Counted from the first letter of the stretch, positions 9,339-17,073 are shown. The stretch: DNA of 31,692 bases from DATDRM01 sp035291705 (GCA_035291705.1 DATDRM010000144.1:1-31692); one strand, 5' to 3'. The notes: generated by a model not told the origin, from the letters alone. Program-made: numbers and translations.

Positions 9339-9367
9339 ATTGTAACGTCAGGCGCGAGGGGTGTCAA
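9339..9367 (-). promoter_or_regulatory. pcrA promoter, near-consensus sigma-70 type
   Basis: On the minus strand TTGACA (9367-9362), a 17-base spacer and TACAAT (9344-9339) form an almost perfect housekeeping promoter. The pcrA ATG begins only 8 bases beyond the -10 box. Transcription should therefore start 0-3 bases before the start codon. Confidence 0.8.
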
Positions 9368-9396
9368 CCGAAACCAGTAAAACGTCGATTGTATTG

Positions 9397-9402
9397 TATA
9401 AT
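9397..9402 (+). promoter_or_regulatory. Candidate -10 box for the DNA methyltransferase gene
   Basis: A perfect TATAAT lies 32 bases before the methyltransferase ATG, in the divergent 104-base gap shared with the pcrA promoter. No convincing -35 box is visible 16-18 bases upstream, so this is weaker than the pcrA promoter. Confidence 0.4.
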
Positions 9403-9434
9403 TTATCAGACCAATTGTTCGAGTTATTCTCTCG

Positions 9435-10331
9435 ATGGATAATCCAATGACTGATCAGATATTCCCCCATTCGTGCGCTTCTATGCCTGAACTTGACGAT
9501 GATCACATTGCCTTAACCGTCACTTCGCCGCCTTACTGGAACGCAATTGATTATGATCTTCATGCCGCAGACGCCGATCAATCCTACCGCACCCGAGCCT
9601 ACGCCGAAGGGTTCACGGACTACCCGGCGTACCTGAATTGGATGGAAGGTGTGTTTGCTGAGGTATTTCGCGTCACCAAGCCTGGTGGATTCTGCGCGAT
9701 TGTGATCGGCACCATCCTGTTGGATGGGCATCTTTACCCGGTGCCCTTTGACCTGACAGCTCGTTTCACTCAGAAAGGCTGGCTATTTCACCAGGATATC
9801 ATCTGGCATAAATGCACCGCCGGGATAAAACGCGCCGGTGTAACGATCCAAAAGCCATTTCCCGGGTATTACTACCCTAATATCATGAATGAATACATCC
9901 TGGTTTTCCGTAAACCAGGGCCTAAGATATTTACCAGCCGGAGTCCAGAAGAAAAAGCGAAATCGGAATATCCTATCAACCGTTTATTTACTTTGGATAT
10001 CGCCAATAACATCTGGCATATTGCTCCCGTCCCACCGGGATTCATACACCATCCTGCGCCTTTCCCAGAGGAAATCCCTTACCGGCTGATCAGGCTCTAT
10101 TCTTATCCCGCCGAAGTGATTCTCGATCCGTTTGCAGGTTCAGGCCAAACCCTTAAGGTTGCCAGAGCACTGGGCAGAAGATTTGTCGGTTATGAGATCA
10201 TTCCAAAATATATCGAATTAGCAAGCAACCGTCTTAACGAGCCTTTAGCCATCCGGCCACAGCAGCTGATTGTCGTTTTCGACAAAGTTGAACTCAATGA
10301 TCCGATGATATTAAATTCACATAATGGTTAA
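9435..10331 (+). CDS. Stand-alone DNA methyltransferase (beta-class, N4-cytosine/N6-adenine type)
   Basis: SAM-dependent DNA base methyltransferase of 298 residues. The catalytic motif TSPPYWNAIDYD (motif IV, residues 30-41) precedes the SAM-binding DPFAGSGQTLKVARALGRRFVGYEI (motif I region, about 232-256), which is the beta-group order. The SPPY form is most often N4-cytosine specific, but N6-adenine activity is not excluded. No endonuclease or specificity gene flanks it: pcrA diverges on one side and holB follows after 48 bases with its own promoter. It therefore appears orphan. The first ATG has no clear ribosome-binding site; a second in-frame ATG lies at 9447. The recognition sequence is unknown. 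Confidence 0.9.
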   Translation: MDNPMTDQIFPHSCASMPELDDDHIALTVTSPPYWNAIDYDLHAADADQSYRTRAYAEGFTDYPAYLNWMEGVFAEVFRVTKPGGFCAIVIGTILLDGHLYPVPFDLTARFTQKGWLFHQDIIWHKCTAGIKRAGVTIQKPFPGYYYPNIMNEYILVFRKPGPKIFTSRSPEEKAKSEYPINRLFTLDIANNIWHIAPVPPGFIHHPAPFPEEIPYRLIRLYSYPAEVILDPFAGSGQTLKVARALGRRFVGYEIIPKYIELASNRLNEPLAIRPQQLIVVFDKVELNDPMILNSHNG

Positions 10332-10344
10332 ATCATCTTATAAG

Positions 10345-10373
10345 TTGTCTGCCACCACTCTTTCGGCTAGAAT
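10345..10373 (+). promoter_or_regulatory. holB promoter, leaderless arrangement
   Basis: TTGTCT (10345-10350), a 17-base spacer and TAGAAT (10368-10373) form a sigma-70 type promoter. Only 6 bases separate the -10 box from the holB ATG at 10380, so the predicted transcript start coincides with the start codon. There is no Shine-Dalgarno sequence. Confidence 0.65.
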
Positions 10374-10379
10374 AAGCCT

Positions 10380-11366
10380 ATGAACTGGGGCATGCTCGGC
10401 CACGAGTGGGCTGTTCAAATGCTGCGACAGCATGTCGCTCACCAAGCGCAGCGTCACGCCTACCTTTTTATTGGCCCTCAAGGCGTCGGCCGTCGTACCC
10501 TGGCCCTGCGCTTTGCTCAAGCGTTAAACTGCCCTCAACCCACCGCCCAAGGGGAAGCGTGCCGGGATTGCCTGACCTGTAAACAATTCGAGCATATGCA
10601 CCACCCTGATCTGGCCATCCTCCAGGCCGAGCAGATTGGCGGGACATTGAAAGTCGACCAAATCCGCGCCCTTCAGCACAGCCTGTCTCTCTCCCCGTAC
10701 TCAGCTTATTACCGGGTAGCAATTCTGCTGCGTTTCGAAGAGGCTAACCCCAACGCCGCCAATGCCCTACTTAAAACTTTAGAAGAGCCCCCCTCCCAGG
10801 TGGTATTGGTGTTAACCGCTGAAAGCAGCGAGGCTCTCATGCCTACCATTGTCTCGCGCTGTGAGGTGCTCCGCTTGCGTCCCGTACCGTATGATGTTCT
10901 AAACGAAGGTTTACAAACCCTATGGGGAGTCCCCCCGCAGGAAGCCGCCTTGATCGCCCACCTGTCCAATGGCCGGCCAGGATACGCCCTCTCCCTGCAC
11001 AACGATCCAGGCTTGCTGGCCAGGCGAAACGCATGGTTAGATGACCAGCGCCGGCTGTTGGGTGCCAGCCTGGTCGAGCGCTTCGCCTACGCTGAAGTCA
11101 TGGTGAAGGATAGAGAAACAATGCGCGGCACGCTCACGGTATGGCTTTCCTTCTGGCGGGACGTAATGCTCTGCGCCTGCGGCGCTTCCACCCCACTTGC
11201 CAACCTGGATCGGGTGGGGGAGATCAAGAACTTGACTACTCACCTGGACCTCGCCAGTATACAACGCACAGTCTCTACCCTCGAACGCACTTTCGATTTA
11301 CTTGAGCGCAACGTCAACCCTCGCTTGACGGTTGAGGTATTCATGTTAGACCTACCCAGGAATTGA
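10380..11366 (+). CDS. holB: DNA polymerase III delta' subunit (clamp loader)
   Basis: AAA+ clamp-loader subunit of 328 residues. Features in order: GHEWAVQMLRQHV and the degenerate P-loop GPQGVGRRT (32-40, Arg where ATP-binding subunits have Lys); the zinc module with Cys51, Cys61, Cys64 and Cys67; LLKTLEEPP; the sensor-1 SRCEVLRLRP; and an alpha-helical collar. The Lys-to-Arg change agrees with delta', which does not hydrolyse ATP, and argues against DnaX. It has its own promoter and no ribosome-binding site, so it is probably expressed independently of the methyltransferase. Confidence 0.92.
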   Translation: MNWGMLGHEWAVQMLRQHVAHQAQRHAYLFIGPQGVGRRTLALRFAQALNCPQPTAQGEACRDCLTCKQFEHMHHPDLAILQAEQIGGTLKVDQIRALQHSLSLSPYSAYYRVAILLRFEEANPNAANALLKTLEEPPSQVVLVLTAESSEALMPTIVSRCEVLRLRPVPYDVLNEGLQTLWGVPPQEAALIAHLSNGRPGYALSLHNDPGLLARRNAWLDDQRRLLGASLVERFAYAEVMVKDRETMRGTLTVWLSFWRDVMLCACGASTPLANLDRVGEIKNLTTHLDLASIQRTVSTLERTFDLLERNVNPRLTVEVFMLDLPRN

Positions 11367-11411
11367 CCTTTTCCCAATCGTACACTTGCACCAGCATTGG
11401 GTGCTCAATTA

Positions 11412-11420
11412 TGCTATACT
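11412..11420 (+). promoter_or_regulatory. Extended -10 promoter candidate for the histidine kinase
   Basis: TGCTATACT matches an extended -10 element (TGN followed by a TATACT box). No good -35 is seen at normal spacing. Transcription from here would give a leader of about 150 bases before the kinase start. Confidence 0.45.
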
Positions 11421-11530
11421 CAACGTCAGATAGAAAATCCCCAAATCATCATAACTTCCCCGATCCCAGGTAAGGTCTCGATTGGGTGGTCGGGAGCCGG
11501 GGGTCCTACAGTTAGAGCGCTAAACGGTTG

Positions 11531-11560
11531 CATCAGGAAGTACCATTTCCCTCTCTGATG
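11531..11560 (+). other. Leader hairpin upstream of the histidine kinase
   Basis: CATCAG (11531-11536) pairs with CTGATG (11555-11560), and an inner GGAA/TTCC pairing extends it. It ends about 8 bases before the weak AGGA ribosome-binding site, so it could influence translation. The rest of 11421-11580 shows no recognised riboswitch pattern. Confidence 0.35.
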
Positions 11561-11580
11561 ATCACGCAGGATGAGCGAGT

Positions 11581-13668
11581 ATGACTGTTCAGGTAAAGCA
11601 GGCTGAAACTACCAGGGATTCCCTCGAGCTGCTTTACAATATCAGCCGTGAGCTGGTTTCGGCTCTGGATTTACGGACTGTGTTGCAGCGCGTGCTTCTC
11701 CTATCCATGGGTAATGTGGGCGCAGTTAACGGAACCATCATCGTCCTCGACAACCAGGGTCAACCAGTCGATTCAACCATCATTGTCGGGACGCAAATCA
11801 TCGAGCGTACTACTGAACAGCTACGGATAACCTTCGAACAAGGCCTGGCAGGGTGGGTAGCGCGCCAAAAACAAGCAGTCTTGATCCCAGATACAAGCCG
11901 GGATAAACGCTGGATCCGCCGTCCCGACGATGAAAAAGACAAGACCGGACCTAAATCGGCCGTCTCTGCTCCCCTATTGGCGCGCAACTACCTAGTGGGT
12001 GTAATGACCCTGGTAAATCCTTCCCCAGGATTCTTCACCCAGGAGCACCTGGCACTGGTCCAGGCCATCGCCGATCAGGCTGGGATCGCGGTGCTTAACG
12101 CCCGGTTATACGAGGAGAGTCAACGCCAGACACGTGTAATGACTGCCGTAGCCGAGAGCGCAGGGGTAATAACTGGCAGTCTTGAGCTCGAGGAAGTGCT
12201 GCAGCGCATTCTCGAACAAATCACCCTTGCCTTGCGCGTGCAGGTGGTGTCTCTGGCCTTGATCGATCCACGGGAGGAGATCTTAAAATTCCATATCTCA
12301 TCCGACAAATCAGACAAAAGCGTCGTCGGGCTGCAATTGAAACTCGGTGAGGGAATTGCTGGCTGGGTAGCCAAAGAAGGCCAGGGAATCATTGTCTCTG
12401 ATACTAACAAAGACCCGCGCTTTTATTCTGCATTTGATCGCCAGATCGGTTTTGAATCCCGCGCAATCGCTTGCGCCCCGATTAAGGCGCGGGGCAAGGT
12501 TATTGGCGTCGTCGAAGCCATCAATCCCAAAGACGGTGTTTTCGATTCCGACGCCCTCCAGGTTCTGACCGGAATTGGTAACCTGGCTGGGACAGCCATC
12601 TATCATGCTCAACTATTCGAACAGATCCAGGCAGCCCATCAACGCTACCTCGAACTTTTCGAGGACAGTATTGACTCGATCCTCATCACCAATCGGGATG
12701 GCAAGATCGTTGAAGCCAACCGCCAGGCCGAGTTAACCACCCACCTCGATAGCCAGGCATTGCTTAACTTGTCTATCGACCAATTGCACACCGTCAACCA
12801 GGAAAAGGTTGGCAATGGTTTCATGAAACTCTCCTCAGGAAGCACACTGTCCTACGAATCGGTTCTCCATACCAGAGAAGGCCTCCAGGTTCCGATTCAG
12901 GTCTACGCAAGGGAAGTGCTGATCGACGATATGTCTCACTTACAGTGGATCCTGAGAGACATAACCGAGCGTAAAAACTTGGATAGCCTGCGAGATGACC
13001 TGATCTCGATGATCTATCATGACCTGCGTTCGCCGCTCGCCAACATCGTTTCCAGTTTGGACGTGTTTGACGCCATGCTGCCTCAGGAAGGCGATCCAGC
13101 CTTTCGATCTTTGCTCAACATCGCCCTGCGATCCACCGAACGTATCCAGCGCCTCACCAACTCGTTGCTCGACATCAACCGGTTGGAAACCGGGCAACCG
13201 GTGGGAAACACGTTCCCAACTGCCCCGATCCTTCTCGCCAGCGAAGCTGTCGATGCCGTATTGCCTGTCGCGGAAACCAAAGACCAGGTGATCAAACTGG
13301 ATGTGCCTTCCAACTTGCCCCACGTTTTGGTAGAAGGGGATATGATCCGGCGCGTGCTAACCAACTTGCTCGAAAATGCCGTTAAATTCACACTCCCCGG
13401 AGGCGAAATATCCGTCGGTGGAAACCTGGACGGCGAATGGGTTCATATGTGGGTTCAAGATACCGGTCCCGGCATACCTTCTGCAGATCAGAGGCGCATC
13501 TTCGATAAATATACTCGCTTGAACGCCAAGGAAGGTCCAAAAGGCATCGGCTTGGGACTGGCATATTGTCGCCTGGCGGTCGAGGGACATGGTGGACGTA
13601 TATGGGTTGAGAGCCACCCAGGCCAGGGAGCCCGGTTTTGCTTCACCCTTCCTGTACCAAAAAGCTAA
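11581..13668 (+). CDS. Soluble GAF-GAF-PAS hybrid sensor histidine kinase
   Basis: Cytoplasmic two-component sensor of 695 residues without membrane segments. Domains in order: GAF 1 (about 15-180), GAF 2 (about 195-345), PAS (about 360-465, ending LQWILRDITERKNLDSLRDDL), the HisKA dimer with phospho-acceptor His480 in SMIYHDLRSPLANIVSS, and the HATPase with N-box LTNLLENAVKF, G1 box DTGPGIP (627-633) and GIGLGLAYCRLAVEGHGG. It is predicted to autophosphorylate on His480 in response to ligands of the GAF/PAS domains. No response regulator gene is in the window. A metallo-beta-lactamase-fold protein starts 9 bases downstream and is probably co-expressed. The ligand is not predictable. Confidence 0.94.
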   Translation: MTVQVKQAETTRDSLELLYNISRELVSALDLRTVLQRVLLLSMGNVGAVNGTIIVLDNQGQPVDSTIIVGTQIIERTTEQLRITFEQGLAGWVARQKQAVLIPDTSRDKRWIRRPDDEKDKTGPKSAVSAPLLARNYLVGVMTLVNPSPGFFTQEHLALVQAIADQAGIAVLNARLYEESQRQTRVMTAVAESAGVITGSLELEEVLQRILEQITLALRVQVVSLALIDPREEILKFHISSDKSDKSVVGLQLKLGEGIAGWVAKEGQGIIVSDTNKDPRFYSAFDRQIGFESRAIACAPIKARGKVIGVVEAINPKDGVFDSDALQVLTGIGNLAGTAIYHAQLFEQIQAAHQRYLELFEDSIDSILITNRDGKIVEANRQAELTTHLDSQALLNLSIDQLHTVNQEKVGNGFMKLSSGSTLSYESVLHTREGLQVPIQVYAREVLIDDMSHLQWILRDITERKNLDSLRDDLISMIYHDLRSPLANIVSSLDVFDAMLPQEGDPAFRSLLNIALRSTERIQRLTNSLLDINRLETGQPVGNTFPTAPILLASEAVDAVLPVAETKDQVIKLDVPSNLPHVLVEGDMIRRVLTNLLENAVKFTLPGGEISVGGNLDGEWVHMWVQDTGPGIPSADQRRIFDKYTRLNAKEGPKGIGLGLAYCRLAVEGHGGRIWVESHPGQGARFCFTLPVPKS

Positions 13669-13677
13669 GGAGACTTC

Positions 13678-14532
13678 ATGCATCAAGTTGCGCGTAGTAT
13701 ATATTATGAAGATGCGTACCCCGGTGTTACGCTCGGAGCCTTAGTCTTTCCTCACGGTACAATCTTGATTGATGCTCCGTTGCGCGCAGAAGATGCGCGC
13801 GCCTGGCGTTTGGTGATCAGTAATCTCGCCATGAGCCCGAACCGGATTTTAGTCAACCTGGATGCTCACCTGGACCGCACCATCGGGGCGCGCGCTATTG
13901 ACTGCACGATTATCTCCCACCTCAAGACAGCCCAAGTTTTTCGCAATCGGCCCTCGGTTTTTAAGGGCCAAACCACCGAGAGTGGAGCAGAATGGGAGGT
14001 GAGCAACGATGTGCTCGGCACCCGCTGGGCTATCCCAGATATTACCTTTTCAAATCGCCTGAACTTCCATTGGGGTGGCCCAGAAGTTATCCTGGAGCAT
14101 CACCCCGGCCCAGCTTTGGGCTCGATCTGGGTGATCATCCCGTCCGTGGGTGTGGTATTCGTTGGCGATACCATCCTGCTCGACCAACCGCCCTTCCTGG
14201 CTTCTGCGGATTTGCCAGCCTGGATAGAATCACTGGAATTGCTGCTTTCTACGTATAAAGACTACACAATGATCAGTGGGCGAGGGGGTCCGGTTGGTAA
14301 TGAAGCAGTCCGCTCTCAACTTAAAAGTCTCAAGAATATTCTTAAAGGCCTTGAAAGGCTCGCCAAACGAAATGCTCCACCAGAAAACACCGAGACGCTG
14401 ATTGGGGGATTGATCGCTGATATGGCCCTGCCCTCCAAGCGGCGGGAGCAATACATCCAGCGCTTACGCCATGGCCTCTATTATTACTATACCCGGAGTT
14501 ATCGACCATTGGAATCTTTTGAACAAGACTAA
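13678..14532 (+). CDS. Metallo-beta-lactamase-fold protein with degenerate metal site
   Basis: The 284-residue protein follows the MBL fold order, but most metal ligands are altered. The HxHxDH site reads D62-A-H64-L-D66-R67; the TPGH position is HPGP with Pro145; the bridging Asp is kept as GDT (Asp164); and the last His is Arg202 (SGRGGPVG). Four of seven canonical ligands are thus replaced, so hydrolase activity is doubtful and a mononuclear, redox or non-catalytic role is possible. An AAGGAG site 6-7 bases before the ATG gives efficient initiation. The 9-base gap to the kinase suggests a functional pair. About 80 C-terminal residues are helical and basic. Confidence 0.75.
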   Translation: MHQVARSIYYEDAYPGVTLGALVFPHGTILIDAPLRAEDARAWRLVISNLAMSPNRILVNLDAHLDRTIGARAIDCTIISHLKTAQVFRNRPSVFKGQTTESGAEWEVSNDVLGTRWAIPDITFSNRLNFHWGGPEVILEHHPGPALGSIWVIIPSVGVVFVGDTILLDQPPFLASADLPAWIESLELLLSTYKDYTMISGRGGPVGNEAVRSQLKSLKNILKGLERLAKRNAPPENTETLIGGLIADMALPSKRREQYIQRLRHGLYYYYTRSYRPLESFEQD

Positions 14533-14555
14533 GCGCACTACAGCTTATAAAATCC

Positions 14556-15605
14556 ATGCGGAACTCACAATTACATCCTCTTCTCGAACTCACTCGCGGT
14601 GAGATCGTAGAGTCCATTCATTATGGCTCCATCGCAGTCATGGATACCCATGGCACCCTGATCGCCTGGTATGGGGACCCTGAGACCGTGACCTTCTTGC
14701 GCTCCACGGCCAAACCTTTCCAGGCGATACCTCTTATCGAATATGGCGGGCAAGCTGCTTACCGCCTGACATCCGCCGACATCGCCCTGATCTGCGCCTC
14801 GCATTCCGGCACCGAAGAACACACACTCGTCGTTCGCAAACTACAAGGAAAAATTGGCGTCGCAGAATCTGACCTCTTATGCGGTGTTCACCCCCCTTAC
14901 CACGAGCCGACTTTTGAAACCATGCGCCAAAGGGGAGAACAACCGACACCCAACCATAATAACTGCTCTGGTAAACACACCGGCATGCTGGCACTCGCCC
15001 GCTTACGAAACTGGCCGACCGTGGACTATCTCAATCCAAGCCACCCGATCCAACAGGCTATTGTTCAGACATTCGCCGAGATGTGTAATTTACCTATTGA
15101 ACAAGTCCATATTGGGATCGATGGCTGCTCAGCGCCCAACTTCGCCGTCCCACTTCGCCATGCTGCACTCGCCTTTGCCCGCTTATGTGACCCAAGCAGC
15201 CTGCCAGCCAACCGGGCGGCTGCCTGTCAGACGATCACCACTGCCATGACCAAATTCCCATACCTGGTCGCTGGACCTGGACGCTTTGACACTTGTTTTA
15301 TGGAACAAACCAATGGCCGCATCCTCTCCAAAGGCGGGGCAGAAGGCTACCAGGGCCTGGGGGTACTCCCCGGAGTTCTATCCCCGGGGTCACCCGCTGT
15401 GGGTATCGCTTTCAAAATATTAGATGGTGATGCAAAGGACCGGGCTAGGCCTGCTGTGGCGTTAGAAGTTTTGCGGCAACTAGGCATTCTCTCCCCAGAT
15501 GAATTGACAGCTCTATCTGCCTTCGGTCCCACACTCACCTCATACAACCATCGCCATATCGCAATTGGTCAGTCGCGACCTTGCTTCCAACTCGAAAAGG
15601 GATGA
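14556..15605 (+). CDS. Asparaginase (AnsA/thermolabile L-asparaginase family)
   Basis: A 349-residue protein of the PF06089 asparaginase family, which deaminates L-asparagine to aspartate and ammonia and is unrelated to the EcAI/II folds. Evidence includes the N-terminal RGEIVESIHYGSIAV, LRSTAKPFQAIPLIE, NHNNCSGKHTGMLALARL and IGIDGCSAPNFAVPL, in the family order. There is no clear Shine-Dalgarno sequence; the start lies 23 bases after the MBL gene stop. Its stop overlaps the start of the endonuclease III gene (ATGA). The link to DNA repair genes looks positional only. Confidence 0.9.
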   Translation: MRNSQLHPLLELTRGEIVESIHYGSIAVMDTHGTLIAWYGDPETVTFLRSTAKPFQAIPLIEYGGQAAYRLTSADIALICASHSGTEEHTLVVRKLQGKIGVAESDLLCGVHPPYHEPTFETMRQRGEQPTPNHNNCSGKHTGMLALARLRNWPTVDYLNPSHPIQQAIVQTFAEMCNLPIEQVHIGIDGCSAPNFAVPLRHAALAFARLCDPSSLPANRAAACQTITTAMTKFPYLVAGPGRFDTCFMEQTNGRILSKGGAEGYQGLGVLPGVLSPGSPAVGIAFKILDGDAKDRARPAVALEVLRQLGILSPDELTALSAFGPTLTSYNHRHIAIGQSRPCFQLEKG

Positions 15606-16273
15606 AACTCCAAAAGCGCGCGATTTCTATCCATCAGAAGCTGCTGGACTTCTATGGCTATCCTGAGTGGCGCCAACCCCTCCCCCCGGTTGGTGAATTA
15701 GTTTCGACGATCCTTTCTCAGAACACCAACGATGCCAATCGCGATCGCGCTTTCGAGGCGCTCCGCCGGCGTTTTCCTGAATGGGAGGAAGTCCGCGACG
15801 CGGACCCCTCCCAGGTCATCGCCGCAATCCGTCCGGCAGGTCTGGCGAACCAAAAAGGTCCCCGCCTGCAAAACGTGCTGCGGGAGATCACCCGCCTGCG
15901 GGGAAGCCTCGACCTGGATTTCCTGCAAGATCTACCTCCCGAAGAAGCGCGCCGCTGGCTCTTGCAGTTCAAAGGTGTCGGCCCAAAGACTGCCGCCATT
16001 GTATTGCAATTTTCTCTCGGCGTACCGGCTTTCCCGGTCGACACCCATATCTACCGGGTCACGGGACGGCTAGGTATCCGCCCCGAGAAGATGAACGCAG
16101 AACAGGCTCACGAACACTTAGCCAATCTCCTGCCACCGGAAACCTACTATCCTGCTCACCTAAATTTCATCCGGCTTGGCCGAGAGATCTGCCAAGCGCG
16201 CAGACCGATATGCTCAAGATGCCCTCTCCAAGACCTGTGCGACTATTACGCAAATAACTACCTGCGCAAATGA
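15602..16273 (+). CDS. nth: Endonuclease III family DNA glycosylase/AP lyase
   Basis: Helix-hairpin-helix glycosylase that excises oxidised pyrimidines. The 223 residues contain TILSQNTNDANRDRAF near the N-terminus, the HhH hairpin LLQFKGVGPKTAAIVLQFS with the catalytic Lys, VDTHIYRVTGRLGI with the catalytic Asp, and a 4Fe-4S loop C-X6-C-X2-C-X5-C (CQARRPICSRC then CPLQDLC). A TTG 21 bases upstream extends the frame, but the ATG that overlaps the asparaginase stop (ATGA) is preferred. The gene end overlaps the next start in the same way, so three genes are coupled. Divergence from E. coli Nth leaves exact base specificity open. Confidence 0.92.
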   Translation: MKLQKRAISIHQKLLDFYGYPEWRQPLPPVGELVSTILSQNTNDANRDRAFEALRRRFPEWEEVRDADPSQVIAAIRPAGLANQKGPRLQNVLREITRLRGSLDLDFLQDLPPEEARRWLLQFKGVGPKTAAIVLQFSLGVPAFPVDTHIYRVTGRLGIRPEKMNAEQAHEHLANLLPPETYYPAHLNFIRLGREICQARRPICSRCPLQDLCDYYANNYLRK

Positions 16274-16743
16274 ATGTTTACTTCGCCTGCTCGGTTACCG
16301 GTGGTCGGGAAGCCGAGGCCGCCTACCAAACCATCGTCGCTACCCTTCAAGCTGACGGGCATATCGTCCCCACAGCGCACCTTTCTCAACCAGATGTGAT
16401 CGCGCTGGAAGCGGTGGTCGATCCTCAGGAAGTTTACACCCGCGATATTGATTGGATCAGCACCTGCCAGGCCCTAATCGCCGAAGTCAGTACCCCATCC
16501 CACGGTGTTGGTTACGAGATTTCTTACGCCCTTTGCATCGGAAAGCCAGTCTTATGCTGCTACCAACAAAGCAAACCTGTGTCGAAGATGATCACTGGCA
16601 ACACGCATCCCGCACTGCATTTGAAACCTTACCAGAGCCATGCTGAATTAAAGCATATCGTTCGTGAATTCATAGCTATCATTACATCCTCCACTCAGAA
16701 GCCTGATTCTTTTGACATGAGTAATATCACCCGGAACTTGTGA
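16270..16743 (+). CDS. Nucleoside 2-deoxyribosyltransferase-like, DNPH1-type nucleotide N-glycosidase
   Basis: The 157-residue protein has the N-terminal YFACSVTGGREAEAAYQTI, which matches the substrate loop (A-C-S-x-x-G-G-R) of 2'-deoxynucleoside 5'-phosphate N-hydrolases such as DNPH1/Rcl. It also has the active-site region VYTRDIDWISTCQALIAEVS followed by SHGVGYEISYA, with its conserved Glu. Such enzymes cleave deoxynucleoside monophosphates to base and deoxyribose-5-phosphate and help remove modified nucleotides. The ATGA overlap with nth suggests a joint role in clearing damaged pyrimidines from pool and DNA (inference). The C-terminal ~20 residues look unconserved. Confidence 0.85.
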   Translation: MNVYFACSVTGGREAEAAYQTIVATLQADGHIVPTAHLSQPDVIALEAVVDPQEVYTRDIDWISTCQALIAEVSTPSHGVGYEISYALCIGKPVLCCYQQSKPVSKMITGNTHPALHLKPYQSHAELKHIVREFIAIITSSTQKPDSFDMSNITRNL

Positions 16744-16842
16744 CCTTTGGCAATCAACAAGATGATTCTAATGAGTTATCATGATGACAGAACAAAGACG
16801 GGACTCAGGACACCTCCTGATGCTCATCGCTGTTTCCTCCTT

Positions 16843-16899
16843 TGGCGAAAGCCTCCGCCGGGTTCACCTCACCGCACCGGCGGAGGCTGTTTAACGCCA
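16843..16899 (+). terminator. Long GC-rich hairpin, probable terminator or structured RNA
   Basis: A perfect 12-bp stem (AGCCTCCGCCGG 16850-16861 with CCGGCGGAGGCT 16877-16888) closes a 15-base loop. An outer 5-bp stem TGGCG/CGCCA (16843-16847, 16895-16899) adds to it across an internal loop. Only GTTTAA follows the main stem, so the U-tract is poor for an intrinsic terminator. Confidence 0.5.
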
Positions 16900-16971
16900 G
16901 GCTATGTCTACCCACCTGTTGAAATAAATTTTAGAATTCGGTTAGAATTTTCGATATATTGTTGAATTTGC

Positions 16972-17010
16972 TTGACTTAGAATGCCTGACGGGCATACAA
17001 TCTATATGCC
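16972..17010 (+). promoter_or_regulatory. dnaJ promoter with overlapping inverted repeat
   Basis: TTGACT (16972-16977), an 18-base spacer and TACAAT (16996-17001) form a sigma-70 type promoter about 75 bases before the dnaJ ATG. An inverted repeat GGCATA-N7-TATGCC (16992-17010) covers the -10 box and the likely start point, a typical repressor-operator position. It is not a CIRCE element. Confidence 0.6.
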
Positions 17011-17073
17011 AGATTTCTTATCGTCAGATTTCACTGGTGAGGGAATATTCCTGGCCCCTCAGAGAAGACTTTT

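Larger units (their letters stand above)
16744..17073 (+). other. Intergenic region without a credible gene
   Basis: 330 bases between the DNPH1-like gene and dnaJ. An open frame at 16747-16965 has no recognisable motif or ribosome-binding site and crosses the hairpin, so it is not called. The region holds a long hairpin (16843-16899), three TTAGAAT copies (16931, 16942, 16977) and the dnaJ promoter with an overlapping inverted repeat. Confidence 0.8.

Noticed and set aside
9435..10331. A restriction-modification system
   Set aside because: Only the methyltransferase is present; both flanking genes are housekeeping genes.
16747..16965. A 72-codon open frame between the DNPH1-like gene and dnaJ
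   Set aside because: No ribosome-binding site, no recognisable motif, and it reads through the long hairpin; likely non-coding.
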